The notes beneath the pieces were generated by a model. That model was given only the letters and a program-made list of their open reading frames with translations. It was not told the DNA's origin and searched no databases. Position numbers and translations under genes: made by a program. Shown piece after piece: positions 32,722 to 45,311 of a DNA stretch of 64,000 nt. Numbering within the stretch: position 1 is the first letter of the stretch; each line of letters opens with the position of its first letter. The stretch comes from Pteria penguin. Taxonomy: Eukaryota; Mollusca; Bivalvia; Pterioida; Pteriidae. The stretch spans positions 6,504,224 through 6,568,223 of the forward strand of contig CM068589.1 in assembly GCA_035048485.1 (NCBI GenBank). The letters run 5' to 3'.

Positions 32722-35316
32722 ACAAGAGGCCCAAGTGGGCCTATATCGCTCACCTGAGTACCTAGATTATCAGTCATGCATGAAGGAAGAATTCATTTAT
32801 TTTTGCATTAATTTGACTAAGTCAACACAGATGTTGAAAATATGTCAAATTTTATTTCAGGCTAGAATAAAAAACAACACTTTTTTGCACATCCATTCAG
32901 GTGATTTTGATATTAAGCATTTCCTTTGTCTCTGCAAGAAGTCATTCAGGGCAACAAGTTAGTCATTTTCTTTAGGTGGGGACTTTTGTTGACTGATTTC
33001 AAGTCTGGGTCATGAACAACAATTGTTTCAAATATTGTCCAGATCTAACTTAAAATTGCCTAATTTCATATGTTGAGTGTTGAGAAACATCTAAAAACTT
33101 ATTTAGATGTGTAAAGAAATGAAAAAAAAATTTTGACCACAGCTGGATTTGAACCGCTACTCTCCATATTTCAATTACCAAGTGGTATATGTACTATTGT
33201 GAGAACTGCTTTTTAGACATGGTGGCATTATCTGTTAACCAATTTGGATGAAATTTACCAAATTGATAGAGGACTTTTAGTACTTCATGTGTTCCATGTT
33301 TCATTAAAATCTTTCATGTGGTATACCAGCAGAAGTGAAAAATGTGATTGAATTGTTCCTATACACCCTCATTTGGAAGTCTTAAAAAATTCATAGAAAA
33401 TCCAAAAATTGAGATATTGACAAAATTCTTTCAAAGTAACAATCCTTACCATAATTATGATCACAATAGTCCATAAGAAATCATCATTATCAATTAACTA
33501 GGAAATATGACACTTTTTTCTGCATTGAATCACCAAGTCCAAAGAAATGTGGAAAAAAATTCTAAAATTTGATTTTGGAAGGGAACCAAAATGACAATAC
33601 ATCTTCACTCATCCCTCTAGATCATTTCTATGCATTCTGTTTGTCTCTGTATACAGCCCGTATGAAAAAGAATATTGTTGAACGAGGGAACTCTTTTGTG
33701 ACCTACTCTTGACTATGGTGGCGCCACCTGTAAAGAGGTCTGGACGAAAACAACAGAATTTGAAGAGGATCATAAGTGACTTATTTCCACCAAGATTTAT
33801 TAAAATCCTTCAAACAGTTTTGTAGAAAAAGTTGAAAATGTGAAATATGGCCAACCCCCCCCCCCTTTTTTTTTTGGAAGTCTTAAACGTAAAATTCCTA
33901 ATTTCATATGTTGAGTGTTGAGAAACATCTAAAAACTTATTTAGATGTGTAAAAAAAAAAAAAAACTTTTTTGACCACAGCTGGATTTGAACCGCTACTC
34001 TCCATATTTCAATTACCAAGTGGTATATGTACCATTGTGAGACCTACTTTTAGACATGGTGGCATCATCTGTTAACCAATTTGGATGATCCGCACAAAAA
34101 ACAAAACCTTTGAAAAGGACTATTAGTACTTGCATCCTACCCAGTTTTATCACAATCCTTCAAGTTGTTCTGTAGATCAAGTTGAAGATATGAAAAATTG
34201 TCCCCCCCCCCCCCCCCCCCTTTTCTTGGAAGTCTTAAAAAATTCATAAAAAATTCAAAAATTGAGATATTGAAAAAATTCCTTCGCACCAGCATTCCTT
34301 ACCATAGAAATGATTAAATGAAACCAAATGAATGCATCAATGTTTACTAAAAGAAAATAATAACTCTTTAATGCATTAAAATAACAAAGTCCAAAATATA
34401 AATGAAAAAACGTCAAAAATTTGATTTTGGAATGGAACCAAAAATATCAACACTTCTTCCCATATGCCTCTAAATCATTCCTATGCAGTCGGTTTGTCGC
34501 TGTATGCACCCGATCTGAATAAGAAGTTTGTCAAAGGAGGGTACCCTCTGTGACCTACTTTTGTCTGTGGTGGTGCCACCTGTTCATGGATCCTGACAAA
34601 GATGACCACATTTGTCGGGGACCTTGAGTATTTGATGCATGCCAAGTTTCATTGAATTCCAGCAAGTGGTTCCGAAGAAAAAGTTCAAACTGTGAAATGT
34701 TTACACCAATTATCCCACCCCCCTTTTTCTTGAAAGTCTTAAAAAATTCATAAAAAATCCAAAACATAAAATATTGAAAAATTTTCTTCGCAGTAGTATT
34801 TCTTACCATCAAAATGATCAAATTAAACCAAATTAATGCATCAATGTTTACTAAAAGAAAAAAATACCTCTTTTCTGCATTAAAACTACCAAGTACAAAA
34901 AAACGTCAAAAAAACGTCAAAAATTTGATTTCGGAACGGAACCAAAAATAACAACACTTCTTCACACATCCCTCTAGATCATTCCTATGCATTCGGTTTG
35001 TCTCTGTATGCCCCCGGTCTGAAGAAGAAGTTTGTCAAAGGAGGGTACCCTCTTTGACCTACTTTTGCCTGTGGTGGCGCCACCTGTTGATGAATCCGGA
35101 CGAAAAACAACAACACTTGTAGGGGACCATGAGTACTACATGCTTATCAAGTTTCATCAAATTCTGTTCAGTGGTTCTGGAGAAGAAGTCGAAAATGTGA
35201 AAAGTTAACGACGGACGACGGACGACGGACGACAGACGACGGACGGACGACGGACGACGGACGGTGATTGATCACAATAGCTCACTTGAGCCTTTGGCTC
35301 AGGTGAGCTAAAAAAA
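32722..35316. mobile_element. 2.6 kb dispersed repeat element of bivalve type, non-coding
   Basis: The left end is acaagaggcccaagtgggcc then ctatatcgctcacctgag; the right end has a (ggacgac)n tract, then gctcacttgagcc-ttt-ggctcaggtgagct, a hairpin with one mismatch, and poly-A. The motif gctcacctgag occurs inverted at the two ends. Inside, a block with ccctctagatcattcctatg, ttgtcaaaggagggtaccct and tggtggcgccacctgt recurs three times (near 33.6, 34.45 and 34.95 kb), and a roughly 190 bp block recurs near 33.06 and 33.90 kb. Poly-C tracts lie at 33.85 and 34.2 kb. No transposase or reverse transcriptase frame is visible. The transposition class is unknown to me. Confidence 0.75.
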
Positions 35317-35545
35317 TGAAGCTTTTGGCTTTACAGCATTTACTCGTATCATATTGTTTTTCTCTATGAATAACAAACTTCTATTGTAAAACTTCAGTTA
35401 GCTGCCTCCTCATAAAATGAAGGCCTTCTTATCCAGATTTCACGGCCTTGTCTTACATACATAAAATGAAATATTGACGTGAAAAATACAGGATTTGTTG
35501 AAAACTATATTCCAAAAGAATTATAATGATAAAAGAGCCACATAC

Positions 35546-35848
35546 TTCCAGTAACATCTAGGAAAGCTAAAGCACTCTCTCCAGTTCCTGCAGCATTAGT
35601 TGCTCTACATCTGTAATTGCCTTCATCAGAACTTGCAGCATTTTTTATCGTGAGTGAAGGAGTGCTGACAGAACCACCACTGTATTTAGCTGTGTTGCCA
35701 ACAGCAACAGTGGTTGTTGAACTTCCTGTCTGAAACTGCCATGTGATTGAGGTAGCTCCCGGATTGGCAGACACAGAACATGTGATCGTACGATCTTGGC
35801 CGTACGTTACAGTATAAATCGACTGAGGAATGGAAACTGAGGGTATAT
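35546..35848 (-). CDS. Ig19 exon, Ig-like domain (single exon)
   Basis: This 303 bp exon has acceptor tttttcag|atatac and donor ggaa|gtatgt, both phase 1. It reads I-P-S-V-S-I-P, RTITC, SITWQF, KYSGG then TPSLTI, D-E-G-N-Y-R-C-R-A-T-N and LDVTG. The tail GTGESALAFLDV resembles Ig22, Ig24 and Ig25. No sequon is seen. Confidence 0.94.
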
Positions 35849-36374
35849 CTGAAAAAGATGGAGTACTCAATGTGAAGAGTGAGAATATTCCACCATAAAA
35901 TATCCTCAGAAAAAAAACAAGATGTGTTGGTAAAATATTGTTGTCTAATATGATAGAAATTGTCAAAAATATTATTAAGGTCAAAATTAAATGGTCATTA
36001 AGTAAATTCCTGAGGATTTTTTACTATCATTGAATATTGATGAATGGGATATTAAAAGAGGTCGAAAGTTGAAAATATTTCTTTGAGAATGGATATATAA
36101 TTTTTCATCTCTTGAACATAACGTCTTGTGGCCCAAACATTGGCAAATGGCAAGTTTTCCATTGATGTCAAAATTATTAAAATGATATAAAAATGAAAGA
36201 TGAAAGTATGTTACAGAACCCTTACATAAACATGCTGTAGTAATTACATGAGGACACATGCCCACAAAATTACAAATATTAAGATATATAACGGATAAAA
36301 CAGACTATTATCTGGAATGCTAAATATGAGAAAAACTCTACTTGTAAACAGAATCAGTAGATGTTACAACTTAC

Positions 36375-36677
36375 TCCCTAGAACATCCAAGAATGTGGTG
36401 CCGCTAGTTCCAGTACCCACGGAGTTGATTGCCGAGCACTGATACGATCCCTCGTCACTGAGGTCAGCATTGGAGATCGTGAGGGAAGGTGTACTGACGG
36501 TAGAACCACTGTACTTATTGGAACCAGACACTGTGATTAAACTAGTACCACTGTTTAGAATTCGGAACCAACTCACAGAGACCACAGAGGGGGATGCTTG
36601 AATGTTACAGACTAAAGTTACTGCACCGCTGAAGCTAACGGTGTAGGTAGTCTGAGGAATGGATACCGAGGGAAAAT
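36375..36677 (-). CDS. Ig18 exon, Ig-like domain (single exon)
   Basis: This 303 bp exon has acceptor gtttcag|attttc and donor ggga|gtaagt, both phase 1. It reads F-P-S-V-S-I-P, VTLVC, SVSWFR, KYSGS then TPSLTI, D-E-G-S-Y-Q-C-S-A-I-N and LDVLG. It is a close match to the family consensus; the intron to Ig19 is only 526 bp. Confidence 0.94.
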
Positions 36678-37633
36678 CTGAAACGGTCAAAATGTCTATA
36701 TTTAAACAGTGTCAAGTGATAAAAGAGTACCAAAATATTTGTTTGTTTTAGTCTGAGCACTGCCACACCCAGATTATTTCACCTTCATGGCTGTAAGTGT
36801 TATGTGGTAATGAAAATCGAAGTATATGAACAAAATCTCAGACCTTTGAATCGGTAGACTTGCCCTTAACAAGAAAAGAACCTTTGAAAGGCTACAAAGA
36901 GTCCCATGCAGCACTTCTAAAAGTGCAACGACCATAATAGCCCTAAAATCTTTAATTATACAAGGGTCCATAAGCAAAGAAGTCTGTGATATAAATTCAA
37001 CTTTAAGCATTTATCAGACCCATAATCTTTTGATTTACTTAAAAACTTTAAAGAACAAAATTTAATTACTTTTCTTTTAGACCATCACCAAATTATTAGC
37101 AATCTTAACTCCACACAGCACGAACAAAATGCACAAAAGAAAGTTTTTAGAATTTTACACTAGAACTGTTCTTTTTGACGATCAAAACTCAAAAACTTGT
37201 AAAATGACATGCGGTATGTACTTATATTTAGTTATATTCCCTTTCACATTAAAACTTTCCATAGAAACACATCAGGACCTTTCTGTAATGTCACTGTCAC
37301 ATGACAACCACACAACATAGTGGACGTTCATGGACTCTTGGCAATCAGAGCTTACATCAGGAGCCTTGCCACTCTAGAGTAAGCATCTCCTGTATGGATT
37401 ACAACACCCACCATTAATGCCTCAAACAATGTAGACCATACACAATTCATACCCAAGATGATTGTGAACTTACAATGTATAATACAAAGTGTCCGAGTCA
37501 CACACAATCAAAGCAAACAGAATGTTCAAGTCTATTCATAGAAATTTATTAGAATTAACTATTAAAATAAACCCTTAATAATCAATAATGCAATAATATT
37601 TTCTTAAGTAATACAGAATGATAATCAACTCAC
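36678..37633 (-). other. Intron between Ig17 and Ig18
   Basis: This 956 bp phase-1 intron shows nothing recognisable; short open frames in it have no Ig or other signature. Confidence 0.7.
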
Positions 37634-37936
37634 TCCCTTGTACATCTAAGAAAGCAGAGTCTGTACTGCTGGAAACTGCATTAGTAGCTGTACATCTATA
37701 GGTTCCTTCATCATTGTTATCTGTGTTGGATATTGTAAGGGATGGACTGCTGACTGTTCCACCTCCATATTTGTTGTTGCTTCCTGGGATGCTTAGTGTG
37801 GTTGTGACACCGTTAGAAATCCTCGTCCATTGAACTGAAGTTGCTGTGGGACTGGCCGTCACAAAACAAGGAATGGTGACAGAGGCTCCAAAGGTAACGG
37901 TATATTGGGTGTTGGGAATATTTACGGACGGGGCAT
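37634..37936 (-). CDS. Ig17 exon, Ig-like domain (single exon)
   Basis: This 303 bp exon has acceptor ccctcag|atgccc and donor ggga|gtgagt, both phase 1. It reads A-P-S-V-N-I-P, VTIPC, SVQWTR, NGVTTTLSI, KYGGG then SPSLTI, D-E-G-T-Y-R-C-T-A-T-N and LDVQG. The usual V-G-T after A-T-N-A is altered to V-S-S-S-T. Confidence 0.94.
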
Positions 37937-38922
37937 CTGAGGGTGGAGGAACCAAATGTTTTATAACTTACTCATATTCATTTTTTAGATTTAACCCTCA
38001 CAGTATTTTGGTCTAATACGACCTAATACCCCATTATCTTAAACTTGTCTAACTTCATCCCTTTCTAGAGACTTATTCCAAATATTCCAATCCATGGCAT
38101 GACCTGACACACCCATATTTGAACTTGCCCAACTTCTGTCTCCAAAAAGATTACGAATACCAGAAATAAAGGTTTAAAAAATAATATCAATAAAAGCCTA
38201 AAACGATTGTTATTTGAAGACAAGCAAATCTTAAAGCTTTTTAAGAAAATCTAAATAAGCAATCAAAGATAAAAGAATGAAAACCTGTTTTAATTCTAAA
38301 ATAAGAATCTATAAAAAGCTCCACCAATAAGCTGTCAAATCAAATTACTGCAGTACCCAGATACAGTGCTAAGATTAGAAGGGCAGTCCAACATTTAAGC
38401 AGAATGCAAAAACTTCATAAATATCACTGCGGGCAATTCTAAATGTTTAAATATTTCAAAAATCATATCAACCATGAATAGGTCAATTACGCATATATTT
38501 ATCACACTTGTCATAGATTTATTAAATGATACTCATATATAATTTATCATTGAGTAATCTCAATTAATGAGCAGATTAACTTTTCTTAACCCTTAAAACA
38601 TGAAATTAAAATCTGAGTTTAGTTTCTTTGTCATAAATTATCATAAAATTGAAATATAGATTACTTTTTCTTTATTTAAAAGCATGATAAAACAAAACTG
38701 AAACAGAACTTTTTTACTTCTATAAAGGCCAGGCATCACTTCAACTTGCATGAAAATATTCTTTAAACACTGGAAACTAACTGGTAACTAACATCTACAT
38801 TATGTTTAATGAAGGTACGAGATTAGAAAAACATCAGGAAAAATACCAAACCACTGGTATTTATGTTAACAACAATCACAAAGCAAACAAAGTACCTGTT
38901 CCAACACTGAGACTGAACTTAC
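37937..38922 (-). other. Intron between Ig16 and Ig17
   Basis: This 986 bp phase-1 intron is AT-rich with nothing recognised. Confidence 0.7.
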
Positions 38923-39219
38923 TTCCAATGACATCCAATGTTATAGTGTTGCTGGTGGTTGTACCAGCGGAGTTTGTGGCCGAACATGTATACGTCCCTT
39001 CATCCTGTAGGTCGGTGTTGCTGATGGTAAGAGACGGAGTGTTGACAGAGCCACCGCTGTATTTCCCAGAAATTGAGAGTGTGGTGGTTACACCGTTCCT
39101 CGTACGTCGCCAAAACACAGTATTCTGGAAAGGATTGGATGACACCTGGCATGGTATGGTGATAGTGCCACCATAGTTTACGCTGTAACTACTGGAGGGA
39201 ATGCTAACTGAGGGAAGAG
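38923..39219 (-). CDS. Ig16 exon, Ig-like domain (single exon)
   Basis: This 297 bp exon (99 codons) has acceptor gattgtag|ctcttc and donor ggaa|gtaagt, both phase 1. It reads L-P-S-V-S-I-P, ITIPC, TVFWRR, NGVTTTLSISG, KYSGG then TPSLTI, D-E-G-T-Y-T-C-S-A-T-N and LDVIG. The N-terminal third is almost the same as in Ig20. The C'-D loop is slightly shortened. Confidence 0.94.
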
Positions 39220-39429
39220 CTACAATCAAGAGAGATAACTCTTATGTCTATGACTTGGTGATATTGTAATTAGGATTAAAGGTTTAATGCCACACAAATA
39301 TGATGGTGGCACCTTGTAAAAATATTCTTACTTAGGGAAGAACTGACCAACACAAGGTCCAGAGGATCCCTTATGTTCTACTGATCAGTAGGATAGACCT
39401 CAGTTCATACCATCCAAGGACACAAGTCC

Positions 39430-39563
39430 ACATCAACAGTTTCATTCAAGACATGTCAACACGCACACATCATCTGTCTTCTCCAAGACATGTCAACATG
39501 CACACATCATCTGTCTTCTTCAAGACATGTCAACATGCACACATCATCTGTCTCCTTCAAGGA
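39430..39563. repeat. 37 bp tandem repeat, about 3 copies
   Basis: Variants of ttcaagacatgtcaacatgc followed by acacatcatctgtc repeat in a row. Confidence 0.85.
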
Positions 39564-39594
39564 CACGTTAACAAGCTATCGTCATACACCTAGC

Positions 39595-40050
39595 TGAACC
39601 CTCTCAATCTCACACCTGTGTTCCTCTGTCACACCTGTGTCATCTAGGTCACATCTGTGTCCTGTCAAACCTGTGTCCTCTATGTCACACACCTGTGTTC
39701 TCTCGATCACATACCTGTGTCCTGTGCCCTCTCAGTCTTACACCTGTGTCCTCTTGATCACACACCTGTGTTCTCTAGGTCACACACCTATGTTCTCTCT
39801 GTCACACACCTGTGTCCTCTTGATCACACCCCTGTGTTCTCTTGATCACACACCTGTGTTCTCTCTGTCACACACCTGTGCCCTCTTGATTACACACCTG
39901 TGTTCTCTCTGTCACACACCTATGTTCTCTCTGTGACACACCTGTGTTCTCTTGATCACACACCTGTGTTCTCTCTGTCACACACCTGTGCCCTCTTGAT
40001 CACACACCTGTGCCCTCTCGGTCACACACCTGTGTTCTCTCGATCACACC
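39595..40050. repeat. About 20 bp tandem repeat (cacacctgtgttctct)
   Basis: The strings cacacctgtgttctct and tgatcacacacctgtg recur more than 20 times with small changes. Cys- and Leu-rich open frames on the plus strand derive from the repeat. Confidence 0.9.
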
Positions 40051-40734
40051 CTATCTAAGCTGCACCAGCTCCAGACATGTTCTATAAATGGAGCACAGGC
40101 AAATGACAATAGTACTGAGTGAAGTCTGCATGCAGGTAAAGGTAATGATCATACAGTAGCAGTAATAGTAGTATTGGGAATAGATACATAATTATCTAGC
40201 TAAGCACAGGCTACATAAATAGATACATGCTTTGATCGAATTATCTTCAGACCAAGAGGAAAGTTGTTTATATTAGCACTAGCATTCCTAGTATGACATT
40301 TTCCCTAAAGCTCTCCTGACACCATTGAATAAGAGCCAGTGATTAATTTCTACATATGATTTTGTAGGATATCATCGGAAGAGTATCTCAAAAAAAAATC
40401 CCAACCATCCAAATAGTTTTTTATGCATTTCCTTGAGCTATATTACCATTTTTAAAACAAGATTTTTTGTAAAATCTGAGGTATGTAGAATAGTTTATAA
40501 AATAAGAAATCTGTCATCCCTACTGTGTTAAGACCTTCTCTTATTTCTGTATATATGTCATCCCAATTAAACATATCCTATGGCCTTTATGTTACTTTAC
40601 TGATCTCAACCAAGACCATTTCAATAGAATTTAATGGTATATAATTCTGTAACCTGTTTCCTGAGGTAGGGGTTTTCTCCCACAAATTTTTATTTAGAAA
40701 GGGAATTCCCATCACATCTATTTTAAGAACTCAC

Positions 40735-41040
40735 TTGCAATCACAACGAGGTTAGTACTGGAGCTAGAAGCCGTCCCTACAGCATTGGTAACTGAGCATG
40801 TGTAGAAGCCTTCGTCAGAAGACTCCGCATTTATGATCAGCAATGACGGCGTGGAGAGTGTACCACCACTATATTTTGAAGAACCACTTGTAGAAAGCAC
40901 AGTGGATGAACCACCAGGAACTGTGCGTTGCCATGACACTGACTGAGCGGCAGGGTTGGCAGTATAATTACAGCCAATGGTGATAGAACTTCCGTGGTTT
41001 ACAGTGTAGCCCCTGGTGGATACACTAACATTGGGGAGAC
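40735..41040 (-). CDS. Ig15 exon, Ig-like domain (single exon)
   Basis: This 306 bp exon has acceptor gaatgtag|gtctcc and donor gcaa|gtgagt, both phase 1. It reads L-P-N-V-S-V-S, ITIGC, SVSWQR, KYSGG then TPSLLI, D-E-G-F-Y-T-C-S-V-T-N and LVVIA. The terminal Gly of the family is replaced by Ala. One sequon (NVS) lies near the start. Confidence 0.94.
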
Positions 41041-44000
41041 CTACATTCAAGGAAAGCAAGGTTTTAACTACAAAACTAGCATGCTGATGACAATTTACAA
41101 GCATCTCACTAAGATTTTAGCTAATTGATGCAGGAAATAAGACAAAAATAACACTCCCCCTTTCTCAATGAGATTTTCCTTCAATTTAGTTTTATATACT
41201 GAAAAATAATTTTGTTTTTGACTGAAGAATCCTTGAATCGATGATAATATGGAAAGTTATAAACAGGTCCTTTCAACAAAAGTTTTCAATTTCAAATCCT
41301 CTAAACAACAAAACAGAATTGTATCTAGGATAAACAAAAATTCTCCAGGTACAAAAACTTTAAAATTTGCAATGCAAAGTATAAAAATCTTTGATCTTTT
41401 TTTTTTTTTATTTCAACTATTACTCAGCATTATAAACTAATTTTTTATGAAGGAAAGTGGGAGGATGTCATTCATATTCTAAAGCTTTCAAAATTCGACA
41501 TTTTGGAAATAAATACAAAATTGTGAAAATTTTGTTTTAAAATGCATACAATAATCTTGCTGAAATTCTTTGTTTTCTCCAAAGTTACAATTTATAAAGA
41601 AACATAAATAAATGCACTGCTATGAGATTAAATAAGTGCAGTGCACATGCATTCAAAGTGTTTGATAATTACTAGGAAAGTGCACTACCCAGTGCTTCAT
41701 TCTACATCTACATGTATATATATATTTAGGTAGGCATGCTGGTTGTGACTGTATGTAGATACCAGCACAGAAGAGGTAGCGCAGTACACCAGCACCGACG
41801 GCACCTGGTGAAAGAGAAATCCTAGGTGCCGAGAAACCAGTACATTGTATTACGCAGAAAGAAGATCTGATCTCAATGCTAACCATGTGATTATTACAAA
41901 ACATGATAAAGAAGTCATAAAAAAGACAATAACATAGGAAACAAATTGTAAGTGCACAAAGTGTGAGCTAGATCTAGAATAAATGAAAAAAAAAAGAAAA
42001 ACTAGATAAAGAAGAGAAAATTAGAAAAACAACAAAGTATCACATACACTGTAAGTAGTCCAAAAGTAGAATACAAAAGTAATACGCAAAAGTAACACGC
42101 AAATTTAGATCAGAAAGTACCTCCTGGTTCTTAGAGTTCAAGTATACATAGCAAGTCAAAGCATTTTATAAACTGCATAATTAGAGGCTGTTATAAGTCA
42201 GTTATATTAATTTAAAGCAGTAAGGTCAATTTTATCATTAATTTTAATTAGTGTTATTATTATTATTATAACTATCATAAATATTTTTTTTTTTCTGATT
42301 ATTATTATTATTGTTGTTGATTGTTAATAACAACAGTAATTTGGGTGACATTTGTTATTTTGATAGTTTAAGGTCTTGCTTGTAGGGTATTCTATTTGTT
42401 ATCGTATTTGTTTTCAAGAGAATGGGAAGAGTAATTTAAGCATTAACACTCTATGTAAATTGCTGTCTTCACAATCCAACCCAAATGTACAATAAGGCCA
42501 CATCAAGTATTTCTTGTTTAGCATCAGCCGATGGGTAGGTTCTCGAGGTAGTTATCAAGAAAATACTAACAAAGCATTTCAATCATTTTCAGAATTTTTG
42601 TCCAATACTTGTTATGAATGCCAGAGTGTCATATTATAGTTTTAATTCTATGGTCTATGGTAAGTCAGGGTATAATCTTCAAGAAATTTTGTGTTTAACT
42701 GAAGAATGCTTGTTATTTCTTCCAAGTTTTGTATTTTTTTTTTTCTATAAAATGTTAATTTACTGCATATTTTGTATCATTTTACTGTACATCAATAACT
42801 CTGAGATTTTCTTTTTTTCTGATACAGAGATAGGTTTTTGATTTCTGAGCTGATACTAAACACAGAAAATTACAAGTAAGACCTAAAGGAGATGGAAGAT
42901 CAGACTGTAATGTATGGCAAATTCACTCCAAAGCAAATTACAAAACTGACATGGGTTATGTGCCCTACTTAATGTTTCATATACATCAATTAAATGGACA
43001 CACACTTAAAAATTTGACAATATTTACCCATGAGCTTAGAAGCTGATATATTTTTAATTGCTTAAAAAAGTTAAGGCAGTGCATCTCTCTGACAAGTACA
43101 GTACATCCTTATATTATACTGCTATAATTCCCTTATAGAATTATATCACACAGTGGTTTCTGCCACATTCTAACTGGAATGATATGTTTGTAAAAGCTCA
43201 CATTACGGAATGAAATCATATGTTTGTAATACAAAAATCTTTGAAAAACTAGATAAAATATGGCGCATTATAATGATATCTTAATGTACAGAGGATGTGC
43301 TACCTTTAAACATAAACTGATACACACAAAACAAAGCAAAAATTATAATCAATACATCGAGTAATTCATACATAAAAAAAAAATCTAGAAAATAAATATG
43401 CAATTCTTATGTAGTATACCAAACAAATACAAATCTCCCTTTTGTGGGTAGAAAACAAATCAAAATAGCTTTCCCGAATTGTACCTACACCAGTGCATGT
43501 GAAACTAAAGCAATGTGCAATACACAAAAGGAGAAAGTGATCACTAAATATGAGATATAGTGGGGAATGGGACTAAGAAGAGGAACCCAGGAACAAGTTT
43601 CATAATGGAGCCAGGGACCAAATCTGGACTTCTCACACAACAAGATATTTTACTAAATTCCCATCAATCCCAAACAAACATTAGCTAGGACTGATTTGAG
43701 GTAGGTCTAAAATGAGGAGCGAGACAAGCCAAGCAACAAATAGGTAGTAATTAAGAGGTAATTAGAAGGTAATTAAGTGGTAACTAGGTAGTACTTAGAT
43801 GCAACAGGACCAGGATATTCCCTTTCCTGTAAAAATAAAGTCAGAACTGACTAATTCTGGCATTAATATATATATATTGTCCTGAGTCCTGGGAAAGGAG
43901 TTTGGATAATTAATAAATCATTATCCTTATCCAAGGTCACAAAGTGCAAATAGGTCAAGCAGAAATACTGAATCTGTTTCCCAAACAAGCTTCAATACAA

Positions 44001-44290
44001 AGGAAAGACAGAAATATTTCATATATATGAAAGCAGAGAGTTCCAAGGAAAGTGTGTCACCTGCGAAGATATAGGTAAAACAAAAAGTGTGATTGACAGA
44101 TGGACAAACAAAAGTGCGATTGACAGATGGACAAACAGAAGTGTGATTGACAGATGGACAAACAGAAGGACAAACAGATACCAAAGAAAGTGTAACTCTT
44201 AAGTATGACTATGCTTCGCAAGTGACACGATACATTAGGTAACTTGGAGAGCAGTGAGGTTACACGATATACAATTTGAGGATGACCTAC
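41041..44290 (-). other. Intron between Ig14 and Ig15
   Basis: This 3,250 bp phase-1 intron is AT-rich. It contains a three-fold 27 bp repeat near 44.1 kb and a short aggtaattaag-type repeat near 43.74 kb. An open frame around 41.65-41.90 kb has no recognisable domain. Confidence 0.7.
44085..44170. repeat. 27 bp tandem repeat, 3 copies
   Basis: The string gtgtgattgacagatggaca followed by aacagaa repeats three times about 120 bp from the donor of Ig14. Confidence 0.85.
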
Positions 44291-44596
44291 GTCCAATGAC
44301 AGTTAAGTATGCCAGATTGCTTTGGCCAGTCCCAATGTTATTGGTTGCCATGCATCGGTAATTCCCAGAATCCGGAAGGTCTGTGTTGAAAATAACGAGA
44401 GATGGGGATGAAACATCTCCGCCAGCATACTTAGAAGATCCCACAATGGTAATGTTTGACGATACCCCATTTGTTGAGACACGTTGCCATTGGATACTGG
44501 TTTCGGTGGGTGATGATGTAACAGAGCAAGGTATAGTGACGGAGAGCCCAATGTCGACAGAGTACTGATTCTGGGGGATAACAACAGTGGGGATGC
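44291..44596 (-). CDS. Ig14 exon, Ig-like domain (single exon)
   Basis: This 306 bp exon has acceptor tctgccag|gcatcc and a less usual donor ggac|gtaggt, both phase 1. It reads I-P-T-V-V-I-P, VTIPC, SIQWQR, KYAGG then SPSLVI, D-S-G-N-Y-R-C-M-A-T-N and LTVIG. One sequon (NIT). It is the 3' member of the fourth exon pair (with Ig13, 415 bp intron). The N-terminal half precedes the first internal Met. Confidence 0.93.
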
Positions 44597-45011
44597 CTGG
44601 CAGAAACGGGAGAAAGGAGCGTCTATTTCATTATTTCTCATACTAATACAATGAGAGTTGATAAAAATGAAAATACTTTTTACAACTACTCCGAATAATA
44701 ATATCTTTTTTTATGTAGAAATAATAATCAAAAATAAACATGTCATGATGCAGTACATGTTAAAAATAAATTTAACAAAATAATTTTCTATATTTAACAT
44801 TATTTTCCATTTTCAAAATGAAATGATCTCATTATGGCATTATTTTTGAATTCTTATTAATAAGTACATCATGTATGAATTTTTTTTCATTTGCTATTTC
44901 TCAATTTTGATTCAAAGTTTAAATTCATCACAAAATAGAAATTCTGTAACAATCTCTAATCACATCTCAACCTGCGTTATTCTAATTTAGTCCAACAAGG
45001 GGGAAACTCAC

Positions 45012-45311
45012 TTCCTGCAACATTCAAATATGTTGAACCACTTTGTCCAGTTCCTAAGGAGTTGGTTGCCTGGCAACTGTAGCTACCTTCATCGTCAAGG
45101 GCAACATTGGATATAGTCAAAGAAGGAACGTTGACAGTGGAGCCACTATACTTGGCCTCAGTCATATTGATATTGACTGTGACTCCATTCACCACCCTGG
45201 TCCAAGACACGGAAGTAGCAGAAGGCGTTGCTATGACAACACACATCAAGGTGATAGTCCCTCCCACATTAGCATTATAAATGATTTGCTGAATATCAAC
45301 AGAGGGTATGG
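45012..45311 (-). CDS. Ig13 exon, Ig-like domain (single exon)
   Basis: This 300 bp exon has acceptor cctttag|ccatac and donor ggaa|gtgagt, both phase 1. It reads I-P-S-V-D-I, ITLMC, SVSWTR, KYSGS then VPSLTI, D-E-G-S-Y-S-C-Q-A-T-N and LNVAG. One sequon (NMT). It is the 5' member of the pair with Ig14. Residues before the internal Met include the A strand. Confidence 0.93.

Larger units (their letters stand above)
30809..35545 (-). other. Longest intron (4.7 kb), between Ig19 and Ig20, made of nested repeats
   Basis: This 4,737 bp phase-1 intron holds, in order, a 30 bp array (30887-31515), a foldback element with a SINE in its loop (31568-32147), and a 2.6 kb dispersed element (32722-35316). 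Most of its length is repeat-derived, which explains why it exceeds every other intron in the window. Confidence 0.85.
39220..40734 (-). other. Intron between Ig15 and Ig16
   Basis: This 1,515 bp phase-1 intron contains two short-unit arrays (39430-39563 and 39595-40050), listed separately, and otherwise AT-rich sequence. Confidence 0.75.

Noticed and set aside
41653..41904. Minus-strand open frame of 83 codons in the Ig14-Ig15 intron
   Set aside because: No Cys-Trp-Cys pattern, no family motif and no domain-like splice borders of the kind seen in the Ig exons.
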